From Neobacillus niacini (GTDB taxonomy: Bacteria; Bacillota; Bacilli; Bacillales; Cytobacillaceae): a stretch of 64,000 nucleotides of DNA. Each line of letters starts with the position of its first letter. Positions within the stretch are counted from its first letter, which is position 1. Location of the stretch: assembly GCF_019749295.1 (NCBI RefSeq), contig NZ_JACWFG010000012.1:124001-188000 (forward strand). Reading direction: 5' to 3'. Under the pieces are notes generated by a model. The model searched no databases. It saw only the letters and a program-made list of their open reading frames with translations, and was not told the origin of the DNA. Below, piece after piece: positions 9,359-18,688 of this stretch. A program made the position numbers and the translations under genes.

Positions 9359-10021
9359 ATGATGGTGGTTCGTGAAAGCTTTGATAATAAATTACAGGAA
9401 CTACAGGAAAAAATGAAAACAATGTCCGACTTGGCTGGTGCATCCCTTGAAAGAGCATTTGAAGCCTTTCAAGCAAAAGATGTGGAATTAGCATTAAAAG
9501 TAATAGAAGAAGATGAAGTTGTGGATGACCTTGAAATTGAAATTAATCATTTTATTATATGGCTTATGGCGAAGGAGCAGCCTGTCGCTAGAGACTTACG
9601 CAAAATCATCGGAGCTTTAAAAATCAGTTCAGAAATCGAGCGAATTGCAGATTTCGGGGTTAATATTGCCAAATCAACTATTAGAATCGGGAATTCCAAT
9701 TCTTTAGTCGACATCACAAATCTTGAGAAGATGAAGGATATCTCCATTACGATGCTTCAAAAGGGGCTAGATTCCTTTATTAATGGAGATATCAAGCTCG
9801 CCAAAGAGATTGGCGAATTAGATGACGAAGTTGATAACTATAGTGATGAAACCTATAAAACCCTCACGAGTTATTTAAAAGAGCACCCTGAAGAAACAGA
9901 TCACTTGGTACAACTATTATTGATTAATCGCTATCTAGAACGAACCGCTGACCATATTACAAATATTGCGGAAAGTGCAGCCTATTTAATAAAAGGTCAA
10001 ATGTATGATTTGAATTCATAA
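9359..10021 (+). CDS. phoU: Phosphate signalling/transport regulator PhoU
   Basis: The 220-aa all-helical protein shows the PhoU fold with two repeated modules: FDNKLQELQEKMKTM and ISITMLQKGLDSFINGD each start a three-helix bundle, and ERIADFGVNIAK and ERTADHITNIAE are the conserved metal-binding helices. PhoU restrains Pst activity and the phosphate-sensing kinase. GGAGG precedes the ATG and the gene closes the operon, 17 bp after pstB. The B. subtilis pst operon lacks phoU, so this arrangement resembles other Bacillaceae. Confidence 0.92.
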   Translation: MMVVRESFDNKLQELQEKMKTMSDLAGASLERAFEAFQAKDVELALKVIEEDEVVDDLEIEINHFIIWLMAKEQPVARDLRKIIGALKISSEIERIADFGVNIAKSTIRIGNSNSLVDITNLEKMKDISITMLQKGLDSFINGDIKLAKEIGELDDEVDNYSDETYKTLTSYLKEHPEETDHLVQLLLINRYLERTADHITNIAESAAYLIKGQMYDLNS

Positions 10022-10029
10022 AGAAGATG

Positions 10030-10063
10030 GAGGCTTCCTCGTAAGGAAGCCTCTTAAATTTTT
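10030..10063 (+). terminator. Terminator of the pst-phoU operon
   Basis: GAGGCTTCCT (10030-10039), loop CGTA, AGGAAGCCTC, then TTAAATTTTT. Confidence 0.9.
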
Positions 10064-10256
10064 CACCTTTCATAAGTTGCGGATGGCGGACTTTTAGTTG
10101 CGTACAAGTGTTTTTAAGTCTATATAGTAGGTCCGGTGCCAATAGGTTCCCTGACTTTTTAAGTCCATGCCTTGTAATATTCGGTGTGCAGTGTACAACT
10201 GATTTTACCGGCATGGGGAAACTTATATATGCCTAAAGTACATCTACAGGTTTCCG

Positions 10257-10288
10257 AAAAAAGCTGGCTTACATAAGTAATCCAGCTT
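10257..10288 (-). terminator. Terminator of xylA
   Basis: Read on the minus strand, AAGCTGG and CCAGCTT pair, with an inner TTAC/GTAA extension, and are followed by a T run (the A run at 10257-10262 on the plus strand). Confidence 0.8.
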
Positions 10289-10295
10289 ATCTGTC

Positions 10296-11618
10296 TTATC
10301 CCCGAGAAACATTCAGTAAATATTGATTTAAAGTTGCTTTTAGGTTCTCTTGTCTGCCAGATATATTTTCAATCTTATCAAGCTTTAATGCATACTCTGA
10401 AAGTTTATGGAAGTCCGCTTTTCCTTCTACTATATCTTGTCCAATTCCCTCTCTGAAACTGCTATAGCGGTCAGCAATAAAGTTATCTAAAACTTTGTCT
10501 TCGATTAGTTTTTGTGCAACCCTTGATCCGACTGCAAAGCTATCCATACCTGCAATGTGAGCCAAGAATAAATCCTCTGGATCAAATGAACCTCTTCGTA
10601 CTTTCGCGTCAAAGTTTAAACCGCCTGAACCAAGACCGCCATTTTTTAAAATTTCATACATTGCTAAAGTTGTTGAATATAAATCCGTTGGAAATTCATC
10701 TGTATCCCACCCAAGTAGTGGATCACCTTGGTTTGCATCAACAGAACCCAGCATTCCATGTATACGAGCTACATGTAATTCATGCTCAAACGTATGTCCT
10801 GCAAGTATCGCGTGGTTAGCTTCAATATTAAATTTAAATTTATCATCCAATCCATATGTCTTTAAGAACGCAATACCAGTAGCAACATCAAAATCATATT
10901 GGTGCTTTGTTGGCTCCTTAGGCTTTGGTTCAATTAAGAACTGAGCATTAAAGCCGATTTCCTTGGCATAATCAACTGCCATGTGGAAAAAGCGCCCCAG
11001 ATTATCAAGCTCTAGCTTCATATCTGTATTTAGCAAGGTCTCATACCCTTCACGGCCGCCCCAGAACACATAATTTTCTGCGCCCAGTTCCTTTCCTACC
11101 TCAAGGCCCTTTTTAACCTTTGCTGCCGCATAAGCAAAAACATCAGCGTTTGGAGAAGTAGCGGCACCGCTTAACCAGCGCGGATGAGAGAACATATTCG
11201 CTGTATTCCACAGCAATTTTGTTTTGCTGGTCTTTAAATAATCTTTAATCATCGCAACAATTTCGTCTAGGTTTTTAAAGGTTTCTGTTAAAGAGTCAGA
11301 TTCTGGTGCAATGTCATAGTCATGGAAACAAAAGAATGGTACATCCATTTTCTCAAAAAACTCAAATGAAGCTTCTAAACGGGCTTTTGCTAAATCCATT
11401 CCTGTATATCGGTCATAAGATCTAACCATTGTTCCTTCACCAAAGGGGTCAGTGCCTCCCGCAGTAAATGTATGCCAATAAGACACAGCAAAGCGCATTA
11501 GCTCTTCCATTGACTTACCATTGATCGTTTCACTCGGATTGTAATACTTGAATGCATATGGATTTTTCGAATCCGGACCTTCGTATTTTATTGTATTAAC
11601 ATTTTGAAAATGACTCAT
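10296..11618 (-). CDS. xylA: Xylose isomerase XylA
   Basis: This 440-aa enzyme interconverts D-xylose and D-xylulose with two divalent metals. [64 protein letters not shown] and NIEANHA are the standard catalytic and metal motifs. The start at 11618 ([14 protein letters not shown]) has GGAGG eight bases upstream. It is monocistronic: no xylB or xylR is adjacent, and no xyl operator palindrome is visible in the 165 bp before the start. Xylulose phosphorylation could come from the FGGY kinase at 32.2 kb or a gene outside the window. Confidence 0.96.
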   Translation of the reverse strand: MSHFQNVNTIKYEGPDSKNPYAFKYYNPSETINGKSMEELMRFAVSYWHTFTAGGTDPFGEGTMVRSYDRYTGMDLAKARLEASFEFFEKMDVPFFCFHDYDIAPESDSLTETFKNLDEIVAMIKDYLKTSKTKLLWNTANMFSHPRWLSGAATSPNADVFAYAAAKVKKGLEVGKELGAENYVFWGGREGYETLLNTDMKLELDNLGRFFHMAVDYAKEIGFNAQFLIEPKPKEPTKHQYDFDVATGIAFLKTYGLDDKFKFNIEANHAILAGHTFEHELHVARIHGMLGSVDANQGDPLLGWDTDEFPTDLYSTTLAMYEILKNGGLGSGGLNFDAKVRRGSFDPEDLFLAHIAGMDSFAVGSRVAQKLIEDKVLDNFIADRYSSFREGIGQDIVEGKADFHKLSEYALKLDKIENISGRQENLKATLNQYLLNVSRG

Positions 11619-11732
11619 TAGGCATTCCTCCAACATTGTGATTTACTTGTCAGCCCTTAAAAACACGTTCCTTATTTTGCCTAATGAATATGCGAAGTAT
11701 TCCATAAAAGTAATAGTATAAAACATACAAAT

Positions 11733-11763
11733 AAAGAGCCCTTCCATTAAGAAAAGGCTCTTA
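11733..11763 (-). terminator. Terminator of the pot operon
   Basis: On the minus strand AAGAGCC and GGGCTCTT form a stem followed by TATTTG. It lies just downstream of potD and upstream of xylA. Confidence 0.75.
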
Positions 11764-11783
11764 CTCACTGTTACTAAAGAGAA

Positions 11784-12860
11784 TTATTCTAGCGACATTT
11801 TAAATTCTAAAAAGTATTCGTTATATGTTCCTAACAGCTCGAGACCTAAATTTTCATATACTTCTAAGTTGTTTCGGCTTTCTTCGTGCGGGTAAAAGCG
11901 TTCATCGTTTACCACTTCATCATCTAATAGTTCCCACGCTGCTTTATTTGGTATAGCGTATCCCACATAATCAGTATTTTGGGCAGCCACTTCTGCATCC
12001 AGCATAAAATTCATGAATTGATGGGCGCCTGCCACATTCTTTGAAGTTTTAGGAATAACCATGTTATCGAACCATAAGTTTGAGCCTTCTTGTGGTACGG
12101 CGTAGTCCAACTCTTCGTTTTCGAACATCATGTCTGCTGCTTGACCAGAAAATGTTACGGCTACTGTTGCTTCATTATTAATCATAAGTGGTGTAATTTC
12201 ATCACCAATAATGGCTTTGACGTTGCCATTTAGCAGTTTTAATTTTTCTAATGCTTCACGTAATTGGTTATCGTCACGTGAATTTAGCGAATATCCTAAA
12301 CTGTTTAATCCCATACCCATGATCTCCCGTGCACCATCAACTAAAAATACTTTGTTTTTTAGTGCCGGATCCCATAAATCGTCCCAAGAGTCAAAAGTGA
12401 TATGTTTTGGAATTTCATTAGGATTATAAACTACACCAACAGTTCCCCAAAAGTATGGAATAGAATATTTGTTTTTCGGGTCGAACGGTAAATCTAGAAA
12501 GTAAGGATCGATATTTTGCAAGTTGGGAAGCTTCGAATGATCGATTTCTATTAATAAATCTTCTTTTATCATTGTTTCAATCGTATATTCTGATGGGACA
12601 ACAACATCATATGCTGAGCCGCCTTGTCTAATTTTCGTTAACATCGCTTCGTTGGAATCGTACGTTTCATAAATAACCGAAATGCCTGTTTCTTCTTCAA
12701 ACTGGTCGATTAGCGAAGGGTCAATGTATTCTCCCCAATTGTATACGACTAACGTATCCTTTCCACCAGCTGAATTCGCTGCTTCAAGCTTTGAAGCAGC
12801 GAACGAAAGTAGTCCGCATGCTATAACGATTGCTAACATTATTTGAATCAAAGATTTCAT
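11784..12860 (-). CDS. potD: Spermidine/putrescine-binding protein PotD
   Basis: The 358-aa exported binding protein has a hydrophobic N-terminus with VIAC (C15), a plausible lipobox. LVVYNWGEYIDPSLIDQFEEETG is cut here to its key residues: NWGEYID marks the PotD/PotF family, and SEYTIETMI, PYFWGTVGVVYN and ANSAGG surround the ligand cleft. It delivers polyamines to PotBC. It is the last gene of potABCD and overlaps potC by four bases (ATGA). Confidence 0.93.
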   Translation of the reverse strand: MKSLIQIMLAIVIACGLLSFAASKLEAANSAGGKDTLVVYNWGEYIDPSLIDQFEEETGISVIYETYDSNEAMLTKIRQGGSAYDVVVPSEYTIETMIKEDLLIEIDHSKLPNLQNIDPYFLDLPFDPKNKYSIPYFWGTVGVVYNPNEIPKHITFDSWDDLWDPALKNKVFLVDGAREIMGMGLNSLGYSLNSRDDNQLREALEKLKLLNGNVKAIIGDEITPLMINNEATVAVTFSGQAADMMFENEELDYAVPQEGSNLWFDNMVIPKTSKNVAGAHQFMNFMLDAEVAAQNTDYVGYAIPNKAAWELLDDEVVNDERFYPHEESRNNLEVYENLGLELLGTYNEYFLEFKMSLE

Positions 12861-13657
12861 TGAATTGAGCCCCCCGTTTTTTTCGAGCGCATCGTAATGA
12901 AGTAATACATTACGACAATACCGACTGTCACGATAAACACAAGCCCCGAAATTGCATTTACGGTTAACGAAATGCCTGCACGTGCCATGGAATAGATTTC
13001 AACAGACAATGTACTAAATCCGTTACCAGTAACAAAAAATGTAACTGCAAAGTCATCTAACGAGTAAGTTAAAGCCATAAAGAAACCAGCTAATATTCCA
13101 GGTTTTATATACGGAACAATTACACGTGTTAATACATCGCGGCGATTGGCTCCTAAATCAAGTGCTGCATCAATTAAGTTGGTGTTCATTTCCAATATTT
13201 TAGGCAGGACCATTAATACAACGATTGGAATACTGAACGCAATATGTGAAATTAATACAGAAGCAAAGCCCAGCTTAACTCCAATCATGGTGAATAAAAT
13301 TAAGAAGCTTGCCCCTATCACAACATCTGGGCTCACAATTAAAATATTATTTAATGATAATACGATATTACGTATTTTATAATTTCTCAATGAAACAATT
13401 CCAATTGCTCCAAGTGTCCCGATAATGGTTGCTATTAACGCAGATAGCAATGCAACAATTACAGTATTAATTAAGATAGCGAGTAGACGATTATCATCAA
13501 ATACGGCTTGATAATGTTCTAACGTAAATCCATCAAATGAACCCATTGATCCGCCGCTATTGAATGAATAAAAAATTAAGTAGAAGATCGGTGCATATAA
13601 AATAATAAACACGATGGCTAAATATACTTTAGCTTTGGCAGTTAACTCTGATCGCAT
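12857..13657 (-). CDS. potC: Spermidine/putrescine ABC permease PotC
   Basis: The 266-aa permease has six membrane segments and the EAA loop DAALDLGANRRDVLTRVIVP. NSGGSMGSFDGFTLEHY is the characteristic periplasmic-side segment of PotC. Its ATG abuts the potB stop with no spacer and its stop overlaps potD, so the genes are translated as a unit. Confidence 0.92.
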   Translation of the reverse strand: MRSELTAKAKVYLAIVFIILYAPIFYLIFYSFNSGGSMGSFDGFTLEHYQAVFDDNRLLAILINTVIVALLSALIATIIGTLGAIGIVSLRNYKIRNIVLSLNNILIVSPDVVIGASFLILFTMIGVKLGFASVLISHIAFSIPIVVLMVLPKILEMNTNLIDAALDLGANRRDVLTRVIVPYIKPGILAGFFMALTYSLDDFAVTFFVTGNGFSTLSVEIYSMARAGISLTVNAISGLVFIVTVGIVVMYYFITMRSKKTGGSIQ

Positions 13658-14461
13658 TTATGCTCGACCTCCTTTTTTCTTTGTGCGCGTAAACCTCATG
13701 ATTGCAAACATAATCAAGATTAAAAACACAGCAATGGTTGAACCCATCCCCCAGTTTTGTGCTACTAAAAATTGCTGTTCTATCGCCGTACCAAGCGTAA
13801 TCACTTTGTTCCCAGCAATCAAGCGCGTGATCATAAAAAGTGAAAGAGCAGGGATGAACGTTACTTGAACCCCCGACTTTACACCTTCAATCGTTAAAGG
13901 GAAAATGACACGACGGAACGTTGTAAGCGGCGAGGCACCCAAGTCTCGTGCTGCGTAAATTAAAGACGGGTTCATTTTATCTAATGCGTTGAAAATAGGG
14001 ATAATCATAAACGGTATAAAAATGTACACCGCAACGAACACAAAACTAAAGTCAGTAAATAAAATTTGTGTTGGGTCGAAACCCAGCAATTTAATTACTG
14101 CATTGACTGGTCCGTATAGACCGAAAATCCCGATAAACGCATACGTTTTTAATAATAAATTAATCCATGAAGGAATGATAATAAGCATTAGCCATAAATG
14201 CTTATGCCTTGTTTTTGTTAAAAGATACGCAGTTGGATAAGCAATAATCAGCGTAAAAAACGTAATTACTAATGCATACCAAAAGCTCGTCAGCGTCATC
14301 GTTAAATATGCGGATGTAAAGAAGTTTTTATAGTTTACAAGCGTAAATTCTCCGTTTAGATCGAGCATCGAATAATACAAAACGAGCCCAATTGGTGCAA
14401 TAACGAAGAGTGCAATCCATATTATATATGGGACGGAAGCTGATTTTGACTTAAACTTCAT
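13658..14461 (-). CDS. potB: Spermidine/putrescine ABC permease PotB
   Basis: The 267-aa permease has six membrane segments and the EAA loop [20 protein letters not shown]. It forms the membrane channel with PotC. Its start lies 11 bp inside the end of potA, again pointing to coupled translation. Confidence 0.92.
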   Translation of the reverse strand: MKFKSKSASVPYIIWIALFVIAPIGLVLYYSMLDLNGEFTLVNYKNFFTSAYLTMTLTSFWYALVITFFTLIIAYPTAYLLTKTRHKHLWLMLIIIPSWINLLLKTYAFIGIFGLYGPVNAVIKLLGFDPTQILFTDFSFVFVAVYIFIPFMIIPIFNALDKMNPSLIYAARDLGASPLTTFRRVIFPLTIEGVKSGVQVTFIPALSLFMITRLIAGNKVITLGTAIEQQFLVAQNWGMGSTIAVFLILIMFAIMRFTRTKKKGGRA

Positions 14462-15548
14462 TCGTATACGCCTCTATGCGTGCGTCAAATTCTTCTTCTG
14501 TTTCATTTAGACGCATTATATGAATCGCCTCTGGATCGAAATCAAGACCTACTTGTGCACCTACTTCAGCCTTTTTTAGTGAGTGCACAAGCCACTCATT
14601 CCCATCTTTATCATATGTTGATAACTCATAATGTACGCCGCGGAATAACTGCGTGTCGACAGTAACACCTATTTTACCTGCTTCTGGTGAAGTAATTTGC
14701 AGATCTTCAGGACGAATAACAACATCAATTTTTTCGTTTGGCTTCATTCCGCCGTCGACACATTCAAATACTTTACCAGCAAATTTGACTTTATAGTCTT
14801 CAAGCATGACACCTTCAACGATGTTTGACTCCCCGATGAAGTCTGCAACAAATCGGTTAATAGGCTCATCGTATATATCAACTGGGGTACCAGACTGCTG
14901 GATAATCCCTTCGTTTAAAACGAAAATTTCATCACTCATCGCCAAAGCTTCCTCTTGATCGTGTGTAACGAAAATAAACGTTTTGCCAAGGCGCTGCTGC
15001 AGCTCGCGAAGCTCGTATTGCATTTCTGTGCGCAGCTTTAAATCAAGTGCTGATAATGGCTCATCGAGTAAAATCACTTCTGGGTCATTAATGATAGCGC
15101 GTGCGATTGCAACCCGTTGACGCTGTCCACCTGACATCTCAGTAATTTCACGGTTTTCATAACCTGATAAGTTTACGAACTTTAACGCTTCTGCTACGCG
15201 TACTTTAATTTCAGAATCCTTCACTTTCTTAATGCGTAAACCGAATGCCACGTTTTCAAATACGTTTAAATGCGGGAATAGGGCGTAGTCTTGGAATACA
15301 GTGTTTACTTGACGCTCGTTTGCAGGTACGTCATTTACACACTTGCCGTTTATGTAAACATTTCCTGTAGTCGGTTTTTCAAAGCCAGCAATAATACGTA
15401 ATATCGTCGTTTTTCCACAACCTGAAGGACCAAGTAATGTGTAAAACTTTCCTCGCTCAAGCTCAAAACTCACGTCTTGTAAAACCTTCGTATTATTGTT
15501 ATAAGTTTTTGTTACGTTATCAAAAGTGATAATAATATCGTTTGCCAT
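14451..15548 (-). CDS. potA: Spermidine/putrescine ABC ATPase PotA
   Basis: The 365-aa ATPase carries Walker [11 protein letters not shown]-loop [21 protein letters not shown], signature MSGGQRQR, Walker [13 protein letters not shown] and a C-terminal TOBE domain (from about residue 280) that regulates import. GGAGG lies five bases before the ATG. It is the first gene of potABCD. Confidence 0.94.
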   Translation of the reverse strand: MANDIIITFDNVTKTYNNNTKVLQDVSFELERGKFYTLLGPSGCGKTTILRIIAGFEKPTTGNVYINGKCVNDVPANERQVNTVFQDYALFPHLNVFENVAFGLRIKKVKDSEIKVRVAEALKFVNLSGYENREITEMSGGQRQRVAIARAIINDPEVILLDEPLSALDLKLRTEMQYELRELQQRLGKTFIFVTHDQEEALAMSDEIFVLNEGIIQQSGTPVDIYDEPINRFVADFIGESNIVEGVMLEDYKVKFAGKVFECVDGGMKPNEKIDVVIRPEDLQITSPEAGKIGVTVDTQLFRGVHYELSTYDKDGNEWLVHSLKKAEVGAQVGLDFDPEAIHIMRLNETEEEFDARIEAYTNEV

Positions 15549-15852
15549 GGAAGCCTCCTATAAATAAGAATATTAGTCTACCTAATTTATTTAATAGTGC
15601 TGACATACAGATTCGCCTTATCATTACATTTTCTACTGAAATAAAAGAATAATTATATACTATAAACCCTGTTAAATGCCCTGCTAAAAGAATGTTCAAA
15701 CCGTTAAATATTAGTAATTAACATAAATAGAGATAGATTAGCAGGTGTGAAAAAAGTAGATTATTAGTGAAAGGTACCGAATTGAGTTTAGTCATAGAAA
15801 GGCTAAAATAGCAATTATTTTATTCTAGCTTTATAGTATTCATTTCCGAACG
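15549..15852. other. potA upstream region, no gene seen
   Basis: About 300 AT-rich bases separate potA from the terminator of the channel gene. On the minus strand TATAGT near 15660 with TTTAGC 18 bases upstream is a weak sigma-A promoter candidate. No riboswitch-like fold or operator palindrome was recognised. Confidence 0.4.
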
Positions 15853-15881
15853 AAAAAAAACCCATTAATTTGGGTTTTTTT
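15853..15881 (-). terminator. Terminator of the mechanosensitive channel gene
   Basis: AAAAAAAACCCA and TTGGGTTTTTTT form a stem with T runs on both strands, so it could act in both directions. Confidence 0.85.
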
Positions 15882-15931
15882 CATTTTGAATCTATATAAA
15901 CACCATTCTTATTTCTATCAACACTATTATT

Positions 15932-17200
15932 TCAATAGCCCCTTTCGCCAATCAAGGCTTTGCTGCCCGACTCTTCTACCATGTTTCTTAAATCAGCACC
16001 AGATGGATTCTGGAATACTCTAAGTCCAAACTCTGGTGCAACAGCAAATAAATGATCAAAGATATCGGATTGCACAGATTCATAAACTGCCCATTGTACG
16101 TCATTGGTAAATGCATAAATTTCTAGAGGCAATCCGTGCTCATTATGTGCAAGCTGTCTTACGATTATGGTCATATTCTGATTGATTCCAGGATGACTTT
16201 TGAGATAATTGCTGATATACGCCCTAAATACACCGATATTGGTTAGGGCTCTTCCATTCACGCGAATGTTCCTATCTATCGCATTCTTTGTATTGTACTC
16301 AGCAATTTCCCTTTCTTTATGGATAATATAGTCTGATAGGTACTGGACCTTTATGAATTTATCAATCATATCCTCTGTGCAGAACATGATACTGCTTGTA
16401 TCTATATACAAGCCGCGTTTGATACGCCTTCCGCCTGAGCCTTGCATCCCCCTCCAGTTTTTAAAAGAATCGGAGATAAGGGCATAGCTTGGTATCATCG
16501 TAATTGTTTTGTCTCCATTTTGAACCTTTACGGTATTTAAAGAAATGTCAATAACATCACCATCTGCTCCATACTTTGGCATTTCAATCCAGTCACCAAC
16601 TCGAACCATATCATTTGCGGTCAACTGAATTCCTGCCACTAGTCCTAATAAGGAATCTTTAAATACTAACATCAAAACAGCCGAGAGAGCACCAATACCA
16701 CTTAATAGAATAAGAGGGCTCTTTCCTATGAGGTTCGAGATAACTAAGATAAACCCAATTGTCATGAAAATAATGTTAACAACCTGAATATATCCTTTAA
16801 TAGGCTTAACCTTGGATATTTCAAAGGTTTGATAAATATCATTAAATGTATTAAGTAAGCTTTGTATAAACACTAATCCTACAATAATGGTATAGGCAAT
16901 CGCCAATTTCTCGATGGTTGATTGATAGCTTGGAAAGGTTGAAGCAAACGAATAAATAATGATCGAAGGGACAATATGGGATAACTTTCGAAAAACTTGT
17001 CTATCTAAGACGATTTGACCCCATTTGACTTTGGAGTTTGTAACGATACGAGTAATAATCCTTATTACTATTTTCTTTGAAATAAAATTTGCCGCGATAC
17101 AGATGAGCCCTATTAGCAGAATCTTGAATATTACCGAAAGATATTCTACTAATCTTGGATCTAGTTCCATATCCATAAGTAGATTATTAATGAATTGCAT
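15932..17200 (-). CDS. ybdG: YbdG-type MscS-family mechanosensitive channel
   Basis: The 422-aa membrane protein matches the long MscS subfamily represented by E. coli YbdG (miniconductance channel). Five membrane segments occupy about residues 18-185. The pore-lining helix and beta domain are LLSGIGALSAVLMLVFKDS, LGLVAGIQLTANDMVRVGDW and EMPKYGADGDVIDI. SFKNWRGMQGSGGRRIKRGL and PLEIYAFTNDVQWA are subfamily-specific. It should open on membrane tension during osmotic downshift. GGAGG lies before the ATG. It is monocistronic. Confidence 0.9.
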   Translation of the reverse strand: MQFINNLLMDMELDPRLVEYLSVIFKILLIGLICIAANFISKKIVIRIITRIVTNSKVKWGQIVLDRQVFRKLSHIVPSIIIYSFASTFPSYQSTIEKLAIAYTIIVGLVFIQSLLNTFNDIYQTFEISKVKPIKGYIQVVNIIFMTIGFILVISNLIGKSPLILLSGIGALSAVLMLVFKDSLLGLVAGIQLTANDMVRVGDWIEMPKYGADGDVIDISLNTVKVQNGDKTITMIPSYALISDSFKNWRGMQGSGGRRIKRGLYIDTSSIMFCTEDMIDKFIKVQYLSDYIIHKEREIAEYNTKNAIDRNIRVNGRALTNIGVFRAYISNYLKSHPGINQNMTIIVRQLAHNEHGLPLEIYAFTNDVQWAVYESVQSDIFDHLFAVAPEFGLRVFQNPSGADLRNMVEESGSKALIGERGY

Positions 17201-17387
17201 TTGTTCTCCTCCATTTTCAATTGCATCATAAGCAACTTTACGAGGAAAGTATCTAAACTGTCAATCGCTACTTTATCAATAACGAAAAAATGGTACCTTA
17301 GCCCTGAGTTGCAATGCTTCAGTTATACAGGCATTCATCATCAAATGTTTCAATCCTGTTATAAATATTAAAAAAGAGCTCATCCTG

Positions 17388-17417
17388 TTTCTTTTTCGTA
17401 GGATTAACTTTATAATG
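17388..17417 (+). promoter_or_regulatory. Candidate sigma-A promoter of the SurA-like gene
   Basis: A perfect TATAAT at 17412-17417 is preceded by a poor -35 (TTTCTT) at 18-bp spacing, 61 bp before the start codon. Confidence 0.45.
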
Positions 17418-17477
17418 CGCACTAGATGATTTCTTTTTGGGAAATCTATACTTCTAACTAAAGGAAGGAGTTCGATT

Positions 17478-18245
17478 ATGAAAAAAATGATATTTACATT
17501 AATAACCGGTCTAATGGTCGTTGTTTTAGCAGCATGCGGAGGAAACGAAGAAAGTAAAGAAGCTAAAAATAATGATAAAGCAAAAACAGCGGAAACCGAT
17601 CAGCAAAAGGAACAGCAAAAGCAATTGGAAGAAATGCAAAAGAAATTAGAAGCACAGAAAATAGATGAAAAGAAAACTGTTGCCATAGTGAATGATAAAG
17701 AAGTTTTAGGAAGCGACTATAATAGCGCTTTAGCATCTGCGCAAGGACAAATGCAGCAAATGGGACAAGACCCCGCTTCTAAAGAAGCTGCAGAGCAAGT
17801 AAAAAAGCAAACTATTGACAGCTTGGTCGGACAAACTCTTCTACTTCAAGAGGCAGATAAAAAAAGCTATAAAGTTTCAGAAGCAGATATTAATAAACAG
17901 CTGGACGAAATAAAGAAACAGTTTAAAACAGAAAAAGAATTTGATGCCGCTCTTAAACAATCCGGCATGGATATGAAAACACTTGAAACTCAAATAGCTA
18001 ACGATATTAAACTTAAACAGTACATTGAGAAAGAAGTGCCGGCTGATAAAATAACCGATGAAGAAATTCAAAAAACATATGAACAATTTGCGGAACAAGG
18101 AAAGAGTACTGGACAAGAAGTTCCAAAGCTTGAAGAAGTAAAATCGCAAATCGAACAATCTCTTCAACAGCAAAAACAGCAGGAAAAACTCGCTCAGCAG
18201 GTTGAAGAGTTAAAGAAAAATGCGAAGATTGATATTAAGATTTAA
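17478..18245 (+). CDS. SurA N-terminal domain lipoprotein (foldase-like chaperone without PPIase domain)
   Basis: The 255-aa lipoprotein has lipobox LAAC (C20). A charged Q/E/K-rich coiled segment (residues 25-65) leads to a SurA_N/PrsA-like chaperone core: VNDKEVLGSDYNSAL, QTIDSLVGQTLLLQEADKKS, FKTEKEFDAALKQSGMD. The C-terminal helix (about 205-250) closes the chaperone module. Unlike PrsA, no parvulin (rotamase) domain is inserted between the two halves, so it probably acts as a holdase for exported proteins rather than an isomerase. GGAAGGAG precedes the ATG. It is monocistronic. Confidence 0.85.
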   Translation: MKKMIFTLITGLMVVVLAACGGNEESKEAKNNDKAKTAETDQQKEQQKQLEEMQKKLEAQKIDEKKTVAIVNDKEVLGSDYNSALASAQGQMQQMGQDPASKEAAEQVKKQTIDSLVGQTLLLQEADKKSYKVSEADINKQLDEIKKQFKTEKEFDAALKQSGMDMKTLETQIANDIKLKQYIEKEVPADKITDEEIQKTYEQFAEQGKSTGQEVPKLEEVKSQIEQSLQQQKQQEKLAQQVEELKKNAKIDIKI

Positions 18246-18305
18246 GGTGCTACACACAAAAATGAACAGCTCAAGTGGCGGATGACAAATGCCCCTTCAA
18301 ACGAA

Positions 18306-18350
18306 AAAGAAGATGAATCTCTACAACATGTAGTGTTCATCTTCTTTTTT
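18306..18350 (+). terminator. Terminator of the SurA-like gene
   Basis: AAAGAAGATGAA and TTCATCTTCTTT pair, with an inner CTACA/TGTAG hairpin, followed by a T run. Confidence 0.9.
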
Positions 18351-18688
18351 ATTCACTGTATTCTGTATATAAAGGCTCTTTAGTTTGATCAACGGCATTC
18401 ATTGAAATTTTCTCTGAGACACTTAGCTGGCACAGAGCTTTTCGTTTCGTGCCATATGTTATCTCCTTTAGTTTTTAAATGAGTGAGTACGCAGTCAATA
18501 TCATTATGCATAGAGCGATCAGTCAAGAAAGCGGTGCTCTGTTCATAATTATTAATTGAGTTACTAAAATCTTGAAATAATGCCTATTATTTCACTGTTA
18601 GATTTTCACAAAAATAACTTCAACATAGAAATAGCAGCCAAAATCTAGTATGATATCCACATGTGATATTAGATAAGGGGTTAAAAAA
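18351..18688. other. Intergenic region upstream of yfmM
   Basis: No gene is supported. TATGAT near 18650 may be the yfmM -10. On the minus strand a 10-codon frame (18423-18455, starts MARNEK) has a strong ribosome site AAAGGAG and lies inside a TGGCAC/GTGCCA hairpin; it runs away from yfmM and its meaning is unclear. Confidence 0.4.

Noticed and set aside
18423-18455. 10-codon frame with a strong ribosome site on the minus strand upstream of yfmM
   Set aside because: It runs away from yfmM, so it cannot be an ABC-F leader peptide, and is too short to call as a gene.
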